Positions 13,263 to 26,911 of a stretch of 64,000 nucleotides of DNA are shown here, one piece after another (within the stretch, counting starts at the first letter, position 1; each line of letters begins with the position of its first letter). Location: the NCBI RefSeq assembly GCF_004027225.2, contig NC_044278.2, positions 61,268,243 through 61,332,242 of the forward strand, written 5' to 3'. The stretch is from Strigops habroptila (lineage: Eukaryota > Chordata > Aves > Psittaciformes > Psittacidae). A program made the position numbers and the translations under genes. Under the pieces are notes generated by a model. The model made no database searches. It was not told the DNA's origin and saw nothing but the letters and a program-made list of their open reading frames with translations.

Positions 13263-15851
13263 AGGGAGCCTCTCCCACAGGTCTGCTCCCTGTTTTTTTG
13301 CTCCTGTGTGTAATTTAACGTCAGACGAGGCAACCGCTGATGAACGCCAAAGAGAGATTTTAGAAGTACCTTTTGCATTTCATTAAAATGCCTGAGAAAA
13401 TGTTTTCTCATGGTCAAACTGCTCCTTAACGCTGCTCACTTTATTTTTCTTTTCTAATCATGAGGGAGACAAGGGATTTTTTTGCTTGTTTTAATTGATA
13501 CTCTCCAGTGCCATAAAAGCTCAATCAGTAAAGCACTTAAGCAAATGCTCACCTTTGAGCATCTAAAAGTGGCTTCTCAGATGATGGCGGAAATAATTGC
13601 ATTTCCTCAAAGTCCTGTAGAGTAAGACGTGAGATCAGGGTAAAAAAGAAAAATATCCTACTTATAAAAGTATCCGTCTCTTATCCACCAAGGAATCACG
13701 TGGACATATTCTAAATTCAGAATCATGCATGAAAAACATAAAGCAATGAGGAGACTATGTGAAGTAAAAATTTAGCTTTTATGTGAAGAAAATATATATT
13801 GTAAAATCACTGCTTGAATTTGAACTAATAGAAAATGGACCATTTAAAGTCATTAGCAAGTTCATATTCAGCAGCTCAAAAATTCTTACATTATCTTTTT
13901 AAATCATTTATGACTTTGCAGAAATGATGATTATAACCTCAAACACTTCCTAGACTTTTTAATATACTAAAAATCTTTCTCTGCCTGTGTGTCTAAGAGC
14001 ATCAAGAGCAATAATAATGCTAATTTTACAACCACTATGCCAGCTCTAGTTTTACAGTTGAGAAACTTGGACACAGAGAAAGTTGAAAGCTAGAATTTAA
14101 GCTGTGCTTATCGATTTTGGGTGACCAACCTGAGTTACCTATGGAGTCTGTCTCAGATATAAAAGCTGTTTGCCTTATCACTTTATGGACTGCACAAAGA
14201 AGCTGAAGAGGTAATAATTTTCCTAAGGAAAATAAAGGACTTCTAGTGAAATTATCTTGCTGAGGGGTTTTTTGAAGAATTATATTTTTAGAACAACCTG
14301 TAATTAAATTGTGGACTTCAGTGCCATATTTTATTAGGGATATCAGAAGTGTAAAAATATGTTCCAAAAGGATTATCTAAATTCATAGATACTCCATCAA
14401 AGAGGTACAGTTTTATATTCTTGTTTTCAGAACTGCCTTTTATAGTCTTATGTATACCCAAAGTACATTTTCAGTCAGCTCCTGCATCAGTTGTGTGCGC
14501 TCAGCACCTCCACAAATCTATCCCTAGGTCTTCCATCCTGTTCTCCAGGCAATGTGATACACATCATTAGTGGCCAACTGTGATCATTTTGTCTCAGAGC
14601 TCACTATCACATCTACAGAAAGGTTTTGGGCACCCATGTGAAGTATGATTGCCTCTGTAGGCAGCCAGGGAGTCTCAGAAGACCCAGTCAGCTCCTTCGG
14701 AGCAGTGGAAGTTGCTGAAATCCCTGGTATCCAATTTTTGACAGCACATTTGACTAAACCCCAATAGGATAGGATTTCCTTAAATGCTGGTGATCCCTCA
14801 AACATCTAGTCTAAAGGCGAGCATCAGAGCATGCTCCCAGGAGAAGCTTCTTGCTTCGAAAGGAAACTATTGCTTTGGAAGGAAAAAGAATTTCTAAAAC
14901 TGGGTTGGTTGAGTCAGGATCTGATGAGTGGCTAGAGCTGTTATGGGAAGCTGTACAAAGTGAGAAAGATAAGGAGCATTTAATATCTGCCTTGGCTGCA
15001 AGCAGGCCCACAAACACCTATTTCCAACCACATAACAAGAGCCACCCAACAGCACTTGCTATCTGTATCAGATCCAGCAGGTTCCTATATCAGTTATCTC
15101 AGCGTACCATGTCGGTGGTTTAAGATCTTGTTAAGGAGGAAAGCAGTGGGGGTATAAACACAAACGGCTGAGTTTAATAGGGAAATTATAGGGCATGAAA
15201 AGCAGTTCCATGGTTATGAAGGTATCTGTACTGATCTAAGAGCAGAGCAGGGTGCAAACACAAGAAAATTCTGTCAGAAAAGCAGATAGAGACTGACAAA
15301 CTTTGGAGACCAGCCAGTCTTTCTTATTGGGAAAAAAAAAAATATGTAATTTTATCCTTGGAAGGTTCAAATCCTTCAGTTGCTGAAGCATGGTGTCTTT
15401 TTCCCTAGGAAGGGAAAACTGAGTCCATCTGAGAAAATAGCAAAAAATTAGTTGAATTTTGAGGAAAGAGGGAGATTATGATTAATTTAATTTTATTTTG
15501 TATTTTATAGGTAAAGTACATGATATTGTTCTTTACCTCATTCTGAACTAAATCACTGGACTGATAGGAATACCTTTTTCTGGGAAGCAAGCATGATGGG
15601 GAGTCCTAAGGCATCCTTCAGTCTTACACAACATACACATATACATGTTCACAGCCATGTATATGCCTATACACATACATGTATATTTTGAGCCCAATAA
15701 GTACATCTGACAGTACCTCTTAGCATCAATGGATGCATCAAGGGGCAAGATTTTACTTTGTTTGTGGGATTAGTTCTTACAATGTGCAACGCAGCTGCAA
15801 CTGACCTTTTAACATGAGGAAAATCACACTACTGTACAGTTACACTCACCC

Positions 15852-15945
15852 TGCTAAATTTAATCCCATGTATTTTTATGCCTGTCACAAACAGATAGGA
15901 TTACTACTGAGAGTCTCCCACATGTGGGAATCAAATGTATTATTA
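15852..15945 (+). repeat. Diverged direct repeat, copy 1
   Basis: Starts at TGCTAAATTTAATC and ends near ATCAAATGTATTATT. It matches copy 2 at 18,001-18,128 in the same orientation with scattered substitutions, but lacks about 35 bases present there. The two copies share TATTTTTATGCCT, TCACAAA, AGATAGG and GAGTCTCCCACA. Either an unrecognised interspersed repeat or a local duplication. Confidence 0.75.
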
Positions 15946-18000
15946 TATCTTTAAAGATGAGTGGGTCTGTCATTGATGTCCTAAAGCTTTTTGCAGAATG
16001 CAATGCCTGGTTAGCTCCCTACTAGCTATCAGCTGCTCCATTCCCAAGGCAGAGGACTGTGTTGCTAATCATTTTTAGACCCCTGACTATCCCCCAGTCG
16101 ATGCTGCAGGATAGTCAGGCTGAACGAATCTTAGGGAGCACAGCCAAGGAACAAGCATAAGCCTGAGGTACTCCCCAGCCCAGCTTTGCTCTTCCGCCTC
16201 TGGCCTGGAGGCAGGATGCTTGATGGCGGCCAGGGCATAGAGAGGTTCCCAGGACACTGCTGACTCAGCTTCCCCCATGAGCATAACCCATGCCCTGAGT
16301 GTAGGCTTGTATTTGCAGAGCCAGGAATCTCTCTCTGGTTCTCTTTTTCTTACAAATATATCACTCCTGTACAACCTCTGCACTGTATTTTGAGTGCGCC
16401 TACAATCAAAACACAACATAAACATAGCAACAAAATCCGCTTACACATTTAGCATCACATATCCACTGTGATATATTACAGAGTCCTGGTCCTTTCAGCA
16501 GCCTGCAGCTGGGTTTGCTTCTTGCAGACACCAAGGTCAGGAGAAGGCAGCTGGTGGGTGCCCAGGTCACTGAGATGGCATCAGGTGAGAGCTGAAGCCC
16601 TTCAGTTTGGTGTAGCCAGAATGCTTCCTCCTGGAACAGCCCTCCTGAGCATGCTCCAACCCACTGCTACTTGTGGTAGATGCTAGAGACACAGTGGCAA
16701 TCTTCATAAGGCAGTGCTGGCTGCTTTTCCCTTCTGGAGAAGGAAACAAGTAGTATACAGCACACAGCCCTGCCGTACAGCAACCAATTCCAAGTATTTG
16801 TCCCTGTAAAAAAGCTGGTGGAAGCCATGCCAACACTAGTCACTTAAATAGAGGAGATCATTTGCTTTGAATTTTGAGTGAGTTTTAACATAGAAAAAAA
16901 ATCTTCATTTCTGACCCACTTCTGCACTTATATCACGAAGTGCTCACACTTCTGACAAGCGTGAGAAGGCTCGCTTTAGGAGTGTTTCTTACCTTACTTT
17001 CTGAATTAGATTTGCTAAGTGTTGGCTGCCAGGTGGTAAATGTGAAGTGAAACCATCCATCAGTTCCTGCATACACTGTTCTGGGACAGCAGCTTTGGGT
17101 GCTAAGTCTTGAGATCAGTTCCCTGTAGCTCTGGAAGATGACAGAGGGTTTTTAATATATTTTATACCTATAACTATCACACATAATTGCATGAAGATGT
17201 CAGAGCTATTTCCTACATGTATTGGGATGTATTCACTGTCTTTACACTCTAAGGGATGGCTGAGTTACACAGAGTCCTTCATGAAAGTCACATGCTAATT
17301 TAGCATATTTCCAACATGTCTGCCTATGGCTGACAGATATGACCCACAGGACATTTTTGCCCTTCTGAAGAGAAGCCAGATTGGGGTATCCAAGGTGATT
17401 AGACTCCTGTACTTAGGCAACTAAAGTCACACAACCCTTATGCTGTGCTGGCCCCAGATTAGCTCATCCCTACACCCCAGGAATAGCTAGGTGTTGTACA
17501 GTCCCTCCACAGCTTCACCACCATCCACAAATTCCCTGGGGCCAACAGAAGCTGTCACCTTCAAACAGCCATGCCACCCTTAGTGAGTCACTGGAAATCT
17601 GTGTAAATTAGTCCCAGGATTTTCCAGTTTGTTATGAGGTTTACAGCAGGGCCAAGTCTAGGAGAGCACAATGAGCATGGTGAAAAAATCAGTCAAGTGA
17701 GAACAAACAAGCTAAAGGAGTACCTTGCAGTTATGTAGAGATATGTCTTTGTGGTTTAAAATTATGAATGCTTTTTGTTAGGAAGGTGTGCTTATTGGTC
17801 ATGTTCACAGGCTACTCACAATGAAAGTTTAATTAAAACTCACAATTAGGCTATGCAAGAAAGGGAAAAAATGAATAGCTTATTTTGAGAAAAAAATTAC
17901 ATGTTTTATCCTCAAGCTTTTGGCCCCACAACGACAAAACACTACACAAATGCATGACTTCAATCATATACTGAAGTTTCCAAAATCAGGTAAATAAGAT

Positions 18001-18128
18001 TGCTAAATTTAATCTCATATATTTTTATGCCTATCACAAATAGATAGGCATAAAAATACTTATTACTTAATTACAGTAATAATACTTACTACTGTGAGTC
18101 TCCCACAAGTGGAAATCAAACATATTAT
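18001..18128 (+). repeat. Diverged direct repeat, copy 2, with perfect hairpin
   Basis: Homologous to copy 1 about 2.1 kb upstream. It contains an additional block of about 35 bases (from 18,049) whose first ten bases exactly complete an inverted repeat: arms 18,020-18,035 and 18,043-18,058 are perfect 16-bp reverse complements around a 7-base loop. Confidence 0.75.
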
Positions 18129-21100
18129 TTTCCTTCAATTAACTTAGAAAATCTATGTAGTTAACTGTATGGAAACGATCATAGATACATGTAAATAGCA
18201 AGCAGATTATATCGCTATTTTAATTTGCCAAATTTTAAAGTTGGAATATACGCCAGTACTCACCTTGTAAGTACTAGCTGGTGTTACAGCAGAAAGAATA
18301 AAATTAAAGTTGAGCTTGAAGAAAATCACCTTCAGAGTGTGGCCATTTAGCCATCAAAACCTGAGAACGGTCATGGCTCATTGGCTGAATGGCATGTCAT
18401 TAAAGTACAACTCAAAAAAGTTTAGAGGCATTCTTACATGTGAAAACACCATGCCTGAAGAAACAGTGCTGTCAGGTAGGTCACCCAGCACTTAAATGTT
18501 TAGAACCTGGAGACGTGGGCAGGAACTCCTATCATCTCAGAGCTCTACTATCGCATTATAAAAATGACTGATATTCCACAGGTTGCGCTCCGAACATCGT
18601 GTGCAAGATAGACTCAAGAATTCAAAGCTTAGACAAGAGTCATCACATGCTGATTGATGGCCCTGTGTCACTCTGGTTTATAGGTTATGACCACTGGAGA
18701 CTTCAAAATGAACTAAGCCAAACATAACAGCATCCTTTGCTCAGTGAAGCAAGGATGCAGGACTCAGAAACCAAATTGTTCTGTCAAAAAATAGAATACT
18801 TAGCTCAAAAAATCTGTCAGACTTTCAACACTTTGACAGCTTCCATATTCCATGCATGCAAAAGCAAGTCTATTGAATGCAGACAAAGCAACCAGAATGT
18901 TTCTTTGACATTAAAAATCACTAATCTGGCATATTACCCTTAAATAATTCACACATCTCTTTAATGTAGGTCTCCCTCTCTCGATGTTCTACAGAAGAAA
19001 CATCTTCTTTAAAACAACCAAAAACAAACTACTAAACTATCCTTACATACAGTATAAAAGTATGCCCATAGTTTAATAACACTGATGAATGGCATATATT
19101 AACAGAAAAATAGCTATCTTTTAAGCATACAAATATCTAGTGTGTTCATCCTGTATAAGGACTGTCATTTACTGTGAAAGGAGAAATTTTTCTCAGCATA
19201 TAAAATGAAACATGTTATATTAATGGTCATAATTACCCAATCCTTCAAATTCAGCTATATTTGCAATAAGGACATCACTTCGTAAGATACTTGCTTTTAA
19301 TTTGCAATCTCATGTTCTTTAATTTCATTAGGAATCCTTATGTCTCACATCATTCTTGCTGAAAAAGAAAAATCACATAAATTTGGATTATTAATATTTT
19401 GCTGAACTTTTTGACATTCAGAAACTGCGAACAGCATAAAGTTTATCAACTCCAACCAAATTCAACAGAAGAGTTTTAGATCAGACATAAGCAATCTAAG
19501 GAAAAACACCTATCCAAACTGATAAAAGAATAAGTGACCATAATTTTCTTAATTTTTCTTAATTCTTCTATGTGCTGAAGACACATATAAAAGATTTCAA
19601 CTGAGATTTAATGGCTAGTAGTGGCTTTCCAAGAGACTTTTTCCATGACAATTAGAAGAGTAAAGAATGAATGTTACATTAAGAGGTAAGAAATTACTAA
19701 CAACTCAGAAAACATGCTGTCGCACTTTCATCACTCATACAGTTTAGGTCAAGGCACAAATTCCTGACTGGTCATTTTTTATTCCTATAGCTTTCTCGCT
19801 TTGTGTCTGTTTTGACTTTAAACTCTACTTTTCTTGTTGGGAAAAACTGACAGCAAGATACTGTCCTTCTGTCTTGCAGATGACATGTACAATTGCATAC
19901 CTCAGCATCCCAAGGAACAAGGCTGGAGCTACAGGAACAGAAAGTATGACATAAAGTATGCAGAGAACCAGAACCTCATGTGCCTCCTTTACAATCTGTG
20001 GACAAGAGGATTGTCCTTTATGAAATATGCTGTAAAGTAGAGTGAAAAAAATTACCCGCTTAGTGCAGAATTCTCAGATGCTTGCAAGATTTTTTAAACT
20101 TTACACATTACAACAGTTTTGAAAACTCCACTATTACAGCCTAGTTCTTCTCCCATTAAATTAACAGATACATTACCCTACATTTTAAAGGAAGCAGGGT
20201 AAGCCATGCACTTTAGAAATGAGGCTATTTATGCAGGGTTTTATTCAGACCTTCTATCCAACATTCGGTTTGACAACAAAGATTTAGACTAAGGAATTTT
20301 CTTTATTTTTACATTTACATACATTTATATATAGGCTACTATTCCTCATGTACGGACTTGTGGGTGAGATTACTTAAAATGTACAGTTCTGAACCTATTT
20401 TATTGGTAGGCACACTAGCATACTAGTCTGGATCTAGCTTGCCTAACTTCAGGAACTTGAAAGGCGTCTATGTTAGGAGTCTAGTTGCTTTAGCTGCCGC
20501 AGTTGTCAATAGAGGTAGACATACACCAAGACAATTCAGCTGCATCTCAGCCTGCTGATACCATCCACGTGCAATTTTACACATGCAAAGCGAGACCAAT
20601 TGCTACGAAAATAGGGAGAAAGTCCTGCCCAATTTGTCTCAATCATTTAAGACAAACTTAAACTGTGTGATAATCATACTAGCTCCTGATAGATATCTCA
20701 CATCAGTAGTACTCTGATGTGAGAAGACAGCTTGTCAGACTTGACCAATACAAACTGGATGTTCAGAAAATTTTTTCTAATCATTTTCCACTATGGAAGA
20801 GTCACGCAAGAACAACGAGAAGAAATGCACCCACAGGCTTTAGAAATACAGCCTTTGACACCTCAATATTTGGTTTTGCCTCTCTATCTTAAGGGAAAGG
20901 TAACAGACATTTTAAGCCCAAAAGTTATGTCTTAAAGCATGAGAGCTTCTTCCCCTTTAAACCTCCCAGTAGCATAATCACTGGCCTGTCATGTAACACT
21001 GAAACACTGGCATTTATTTCAGAACAGTGTTAATTCTTCAGCAAATGTTAACACTCCTATTTGGTTTTACGCCAGTGGCCTGAAGGAAACAGGTTAACTG

Positions 21101-22986
21101 ATTCTTTGACATATGTGAAAAATACGTGGCAACATCATCAAGCTTTATGAATCTTAGATCAACTCCTCTCCTTCTAGTTATATACCAGTGCAATTCTGTT
21201 GATGTGAATGGCATAATCCCCAGAAGAGTTCCCAAATGAGAGGCGAAACAAATCCACTGAAGTGTGAGCAGACTTTTATCAATAAGATGAAAAAAATCTA
21301 AAAGAATATTTAAAAAGGGAGAGGACAGACAAATTTCCCACTTAAATATTCCCACCTGCATCAGCTTTAGTAACAACACAACAAGGAAGCTCAGTAGGAT
21401 AGTGAGGTGTCTGGACACCAGCTGTCGCTAACACCAGGTAACCTCATTCTGGTACTCGTCCAGCTGTTAAAGCGTTCTTTTGTACAGGGCTAGGAACGGA
21501 TGCAGATTTCAACCCGTTTCAACTGAAGCTCAGGGAATTTTCAACCATTTAAAACGTCTTCTTGATTGTAAATGTGAACAACTTCTCAAAATGAACACAT
21601 TAAATATCTTAAAAATGTATACCATTAAGGCTCCACCATTGTAAATTAAAGCTGGCTTCCTGTATCAGAACACAGGCAAGTGAAACACATATATTTCTTT
21701 ACTTCTGAAATGTATCAGATTTTATGCTGTTAATGAATGTTCCTGATAAAATGTTGGTGGTAATAATTCAATTTTTATGCTCACAATAAGACCAACTAAT
21801 AATTTTTACAGCTTTGCTTTCCCTCGCTGCACTGTGTTTATCTGAATAAGGTCTTTTTACAACCATGCATAAAGACAGCCACTGCCAAGAGAGAATTTTT
21901 TATAAGCCTTATTAGGAGGGGTTTCTTATTGCTCAGGTATGTCACTAAAATGTTCTTTCTGCTACCTAATAAGAATTGTGACACATGGACCTATTGTACT
22001 GAAGAAAAATGATAGCATATATGTTCAAATTTTGCTTGTTTGTAGCATCTGGATTCCTTTTTTTAAGTAAGTTATGAAATAGTCACATAAGGATTTCCCA
22101 GAACCAAGCAGCCCTTGACTCAGGAAGTAATATTGTTGGGCTTGCAGAATTTCAGAGACGAATTTGGCTAATGATCACAAGTTCAACACGGCATGAAAAT
22201 TTCTGAAGCTGCTTTCTGAAGCTTCACATCCTGAGAGATTTTCCTGCCTCCAAACAGATGTTTGTAAAAAAGGAAATTGGAGTTATAATTTGGTTGGATA
22301 AGCAAATGTCTTCTGAAATGAGAGTGGCAGTCTTCTCGCAACCAAGTCCCAGCTTGAACAGCAGATGTGTCACTTAGGTAAAACTCCATTTAATTGTTCC
22401 AGACGAAAGGTCAAGATGTTTTAGTGCCTGAAGTAGCACAGAGTAGCACTTGAGTATCCACCAGTACAGCCAAGAATTCAATTTTCAATCTCCAGTCTTC
22501 AGCTGTAAAGAAGTGCATGTTTCTTCTCAGAAAATAATTGTAAAAATTATTGTGCAAGTCTAATTGTATTTTGCTCTGACCTAGCAAATGGCCTGTTGAA
22601 TAACTTCACTTAATGCAAGTAGAGGTGCTCACAAGAAGCTGTGCTACGAAGCAGATGTTGTCTTGAATAGGAATCTTTTCACATCAGTTCAAGACAGTCG
22701 CTAAAAGAACCCCCGCTATTACTGTGGCATGAAGCTTGTATTTGGACAAATATAAATGCAATACATGACAACTTCTTCTGTTTAGGAGAACTAGAATCCT
22801 GGATCCAGCTTTAAGAACAAGATTCATCTGTTGATACAAAGGAATCAATCAACAGAAACCCATGGTCAACTTACACTATTTTTTTGAGTGCTTATTTTTA
22901 AAAGCATTTTTTTCCGACTTTAATTTCACAGTTGCAGGGCAGGTTGACAGGAAAGGATGGTGAAAATAAATTACTTTTCCACTTAG

Positions 22987-23018
22987 CACTTATGCTCCAA
23001 GGAAAAGGAGCATAAGTG
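22987..23018. repeat. Short perfect inverted repeat (12-bp stem, 8-base loop)
   Basis: CACTTATGCTCC at 22,987-22,998 is exactly complementary to GGAGCATAAGTG at 23,007-23,018. The flanks do not extend the stem. Too short and too simple for a microRNA precursor; no function is proposed. Confidence 0.8.
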
Positions 23019-25397
23019 TTCATTTAGCACTTGCTCACCAAGCCATGCATGCCTGCTGCCTGGAAGCTTGGACACATACTGCCGCCTGTGATCCATACGC
23101 TCTTTGGTTATATTTGCTCTTGGGCTGCATCTGTTTTCACTGCTGGTTGCTCATCACAGCACAAACTGGGGTCTTAGCACACCAGTTCCTTACAGCATCT
23201 GGCACAAATTCTGGGGCTTCCTTTGGGAAGAAATAAGGACACAGCTGTGTCAGGCACCTAAAACTAAGCAGTGCTCCCAAGTTCTCTAATGTAGACTTCT
23301 GCTACACCCGTGTGTAGTTTTAAGCCTGAGAACATGAAGAGCTTCTATCCCATCTGTATCAAGCAATGCTGCATTAACATTGTCCACACTGAGCTTGCTA
23401 GCGAAGTGGAGTCTGCAGCCAACTGTGAATCATGTATTAACATGCTAAGTAATGTTTGTAAGTAAATTCCATTATTTTATGTATATATATAAAGCATACC
23501 AAGCTCTGTAACTGTTTATTACAAGTTTCTGTTTTCCCCCTGTGGCTCTAAACCAAATCTCATTTACAAGTGGGAATGTGTTATTCTGCATAGTGAATAC
23601 ATACCTGACCTTTTATTTCTACAAAGTAATTTCCAGAAACAATGCCAAAAGCATTAGTGCCACTGACAGAGTGACACTGCAGCATTTCATATGCATATTT
23701 TCTGGGGAAAAGTGTTTGGAAAAAGCTGCAGGATTCAAATTAAACTTTATCACCTGACTATGCATGCCCACAATAACAAGATTGTATCTTAATATGACTG
23801 TGACCCCAACACACGCAGAGCTGGTCAGAGTTATACACACTGTGGGCTCCAACACTTCCTCTAGCAGGAAACTCTGCTGGAGAGAGGCTACTTAAAGCAA
23901 AGAAATTTCTGGAGTGTGATGGTAATGGAATCTAAGTGCTTTACTGATAGAGACTGCACTTAGGTATTGTGCTTAAATGTGTTGTTGAATTAAAGCTTTA
24001 GGACTTTTCATTCCATGTTCACACTTAACATTTCCCTTCGTATTTATTCTGCTATTACATAAATGTATCTGTGATGATTATCTCAACTGCACATGGCTGC
24101 AACCCAAATATTCATTAAAAATTCATTAAATAGCCATCACAGGATTGATAGTACTGTTCCTGTTTTACAGATGCCTGCAGGATTGTTCTGAACAACATAT
24201 GGGCTGTGACAGTCAGGAGCCTATGACAGGACATACTTGTGATTAACCCTAGATGCATCCCACAATACCAAAAGCTTACATTGCCTAAGGTTGCTCACCA
24301 ACTTATACTCAGGTAGCTTTAATTCAGCCACCAAGAGATGAATCCAGACAACCAGCTTTAAAATTCAACAAGCCTGAAAGTGAAACCTTTGCCTGTCCAG
24401 GCTGTTCTTTCGTTTCTTCAGAGTATATGCATTTTTCTGAATAAGGAATACAGGTTAGTATCTTAGGATTTCAACAGCTTTCAAGTGTATTTAACAGCTT
24501 TTGGAATAAACACTCTGTTTTGTCCAGCAGAGGGAGACGGGAGTTTTAGAGAAATGTCATACAAACACTAAGCGTAATAAGGAGGAAAATTCTTTCACTC
24601 AAATGTATAGTTACAGATTTCAATATGGATTTTAATTTATAAGACATAATACCCTAGATAATATAGACAGCTAAATACAGGCAAAATTAGATTTAAAATC
24701 ATAATATAGTGCTTGACACTGATACAGGATTTGCAGCCTTCATCCACTTTAAGTCTGATCCTGTGCAAATAACAAAAGAAAACACACTTTTTCTAACATG
24801 ATCTGAAAGTCCTACTGTGATTCTTGATTAAATTTTAAATGCAAAAATATTCAAATATGACATAAAAATTAGAACAAAAGCAGCCTTCACTGCCTTTAAA
24901 TTATTTGTTATTCATGTCTACTAGCCTGAGAGATTTCTTGTCCAAGACAAATTTCTGTCAAGTATTTTAAAAATCTGATATAATACACCCAGTGAGTTTT
25001 TGAGTTACCTACTTCTTTCAAATGTTCTTTCTCTATATACAAATGACCCCAAAACACTCATTGCAGGGAGAATAAAAAGAGCTAATACAGAAATGTTAAA
25101 GTGTTCCATTAGTTAATCAAATAGAAAATAGAACTTTTTGCCAGAAAACTCAAAAAAGAATTATCTTCAATAAGTAATATTCTACTAATGATTTTTTTTT
25201 AAGTGAAAGTGTCAAACAGTAAGTGGAAACATTTTATTTCTTAGATAATCCCTGTGCATTTTTTTTCAAGCTAGAAAACTTAAACCTGATTTGATAGAAG
25301 TGAAAGAAGATATTTTAAAGGAGATCTCACTTGAAGAACAGCAAAAAACCAGCACAGCAAAAAACCAACACAGACCCAACTCTGTGTTAGCTGGTGA

Positions 25398-26820
25398 ATG
25401 AAGTTGTCAGCTGGCGAATGAAGTTGCTAAAACACTGTCCATCATATTTGAAAAATCATGGCAGTCAGGTGAAGTTCCCCATGACTGGAAGAAGGGTAAT
25501 ATAACCCCCATTTTCAAGAAGGGGAAGGTGGAAGACCCGGGGAACTACAGACCAGTCAGCCTCACCTCTGTGCCTGGCAAAATCTTGGAACAGTTTCTCC
25601 TGGAAAACATGCTAAGGCACATGAAAAACAACGAGGTGGTTGGTGACAGCCAACATGGCTTCACTAAGGGGAAATCCTGCCTGACCAATTTGGTGGCCTT
25701 CTATGACGGAGTCATGGAACTGATGGACAGGGGCAGAGCAGTTGGCGTCATCTACCTGGACTTGTGCAAAGCGTTCGACACTGTCCCGCACGACATCCTT
25801 GTCTCTAAATTGGAGAGACATCAATTTGATAGATGGACCACTCGGGGGATAAAAAACTGGCTCGATGGCCGCACGCAAAGAGTTGTGGTAAATGGCTCAA
25901 TGTCCAGTTGGAAAACAGTAGTGAGTGGTGTCCCTCAGGGATCGGTGTTGGGACCAGTCCTGTTCAATGTCTTTGTCAGTGACATGGACAGTGGGATTGA
26001 GTGCGCCCTCAGCAAGTTTGCTGATGACACCAAGCTGTGTGGTTCGGTTGATACGCTGGAGGGAAGGGATGACATCCAGAGGGACCTTGACACGCTTGTG
26101 AGGTGGGCCAATGCCAACCTCATGAAGTTCAACCAAGCCAAGTGCAAGGTCCTACACCTGAGTCAGGGCAATCCCAGGCACTGCCTCAGGCTGGGTGGAG
26201 AAGAGATTCAGAGCCGCCCTGCAGAGAAGGACTTGGGGGTGCTGGTTGACAAGAAGCTTAACATGAGCCAGCAGTGTGCGCTTGCAGCCCAGAAAGCCAA
26301 CCGTATCCTGGGCTGCATCAAAAGAAGTGTGACCAGCAGGTTGAAGGAGGTGATCCTGCCCCTCTACTCTGCTCTCGTGAGACCTCACTTGGAGTACTGT
26401 GTACAGTTCTGGTGTCCTCAACACAAAAAGGACATGGAGCTGTTGGACCAAGTCCAGAGAAGGGCCACGAGGATGATAAGAGGGCTGGAGCACCTCCCAT
26501 ATGAGGACAGGCTGAGAGAGTTGGGGCTGTTCAGCGTGGAGAAGAGAAGGCTGAGTGGAGACCTCAGAGCAGCCTTCCAGTATCTGAAGGGGGCCTACAA
26601 GGATGCTGGGGAGGGACTCTTCATTAGGGACTATAGTGGTAGGACAAGGGGTAATGGCTTGAAACTTAAACAGAGGAAGTTTAGATTAGATATAAGGAAG
26701 AAGTTCTTTACAGTGAGGGTGGTGAAGCACTGGAATGGGTTGCCTAGGGAGGTTGTGAATGCTCCATCCCTGGCGGTGTTCAAGGCCAGGTTGGACAGAG
26801 CCTTGGGCGACATGGTTTAG
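25398..26820 (+). CDS. CR1 ORF2 reverse transcriptase, N-terminally truncated
   Basis: A single open frame of roughly 470 codons ends at TAG 26,818-26,820 with no stop or frameshift. Visible RT blocks: NYRPVSLTS (25,540s), GFTKGKSCL, the motif A aspartate in [14 protein letters not shown] (about 25,755), VPQGSVLGP (about 25,930), and the catalytic FADDTKL (about 26,020; FADD is the usual CR1 form of YADD). Then follow the CR1 C-terminal blocks [25 protein letters not shown] and RRATRMIRG, and the tail FKARLDRAL. The N-terminal endonuclease domain and ORF1 are missing, and the first in-frame ATG is internal, so this copy cannot move by itself. The clean frame implies a relatively recent insertion. 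It is not a host gene. Confidence 0.9.
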
Positions 26821-26911
26821 TGCAAGGTGTCTCTGCCCATGGCAGGGGGGTTGGAACTAGATGATCTTACGGTCCTTTCCAACCCTAACTATTCTAGGAT
26901 TCTATGATTCT
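25398..26911 (+). mobile_element. CR1 LINE, 5'-truncated, with intact 3' ORF2
   Basis: The longest and least decayed repeat in the window. It joins the flank near 25,398-25,410 inside ORF2, upstream of the reverse-transcriptase core, and runs to the CR1 3' UTR (GGTTGGAACTAGATGATC, from about 26,850) and terminal ATTCTAGGATTCTATGATTCT. There is no poly(A) tail, which is typical of CR1. At the left junction an 18-base unit, AGCTGG(T/C)GAATGAAGTTG, is present twice (25,389-25,406 and 25,409-25,426). Confidence 0.96.

Larger units (their letters stand above)
11958..25397. other. Intergenic AT-rich sequence, no gene supported
   Basis: Long stretch with only short chance frames. Notable contents, listed separately: a CpG-rich patch at 13.1 kb, a diverged direct-repeat pair at 15.85 and 18.0 kb with a perfect hairpin in the second copy, and a 12-bp-stem hairpin at 22,987-23,018. 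If the sulfotransferase remnant at 29 kb ever had its upstream exons here, they are too decayed or too short for me to recognise. Confidence 0.55.

Noticed and set aside
14851-15123. 90-codon + strand frame with protein-like composition
   Set aside because: Not recognised, no flanking exons or repeat features; cannot be separated from chance without a search.
19880-20040. Exon-like segment after TGTCTTGCAG (DDMYNCIPQHPKEQGWSYRN)
   Set aside because: A plausible acceptor and open frame, but no family recognised and no partner exon found.
21038-21418. 126-codon minus-strand open frame with hydrophobic start
   Set aside because: No family similarity that I can see and no supporting context; the hydrophobic composition follows from T-rich DNA.
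24522-24540. CTCF-like word CCAGCAGAGGGAGAC (a similar one at 54,889)
   Set aside because: Only the left half matches the CTCF core well; the GGCGCT half is missing, so not called.
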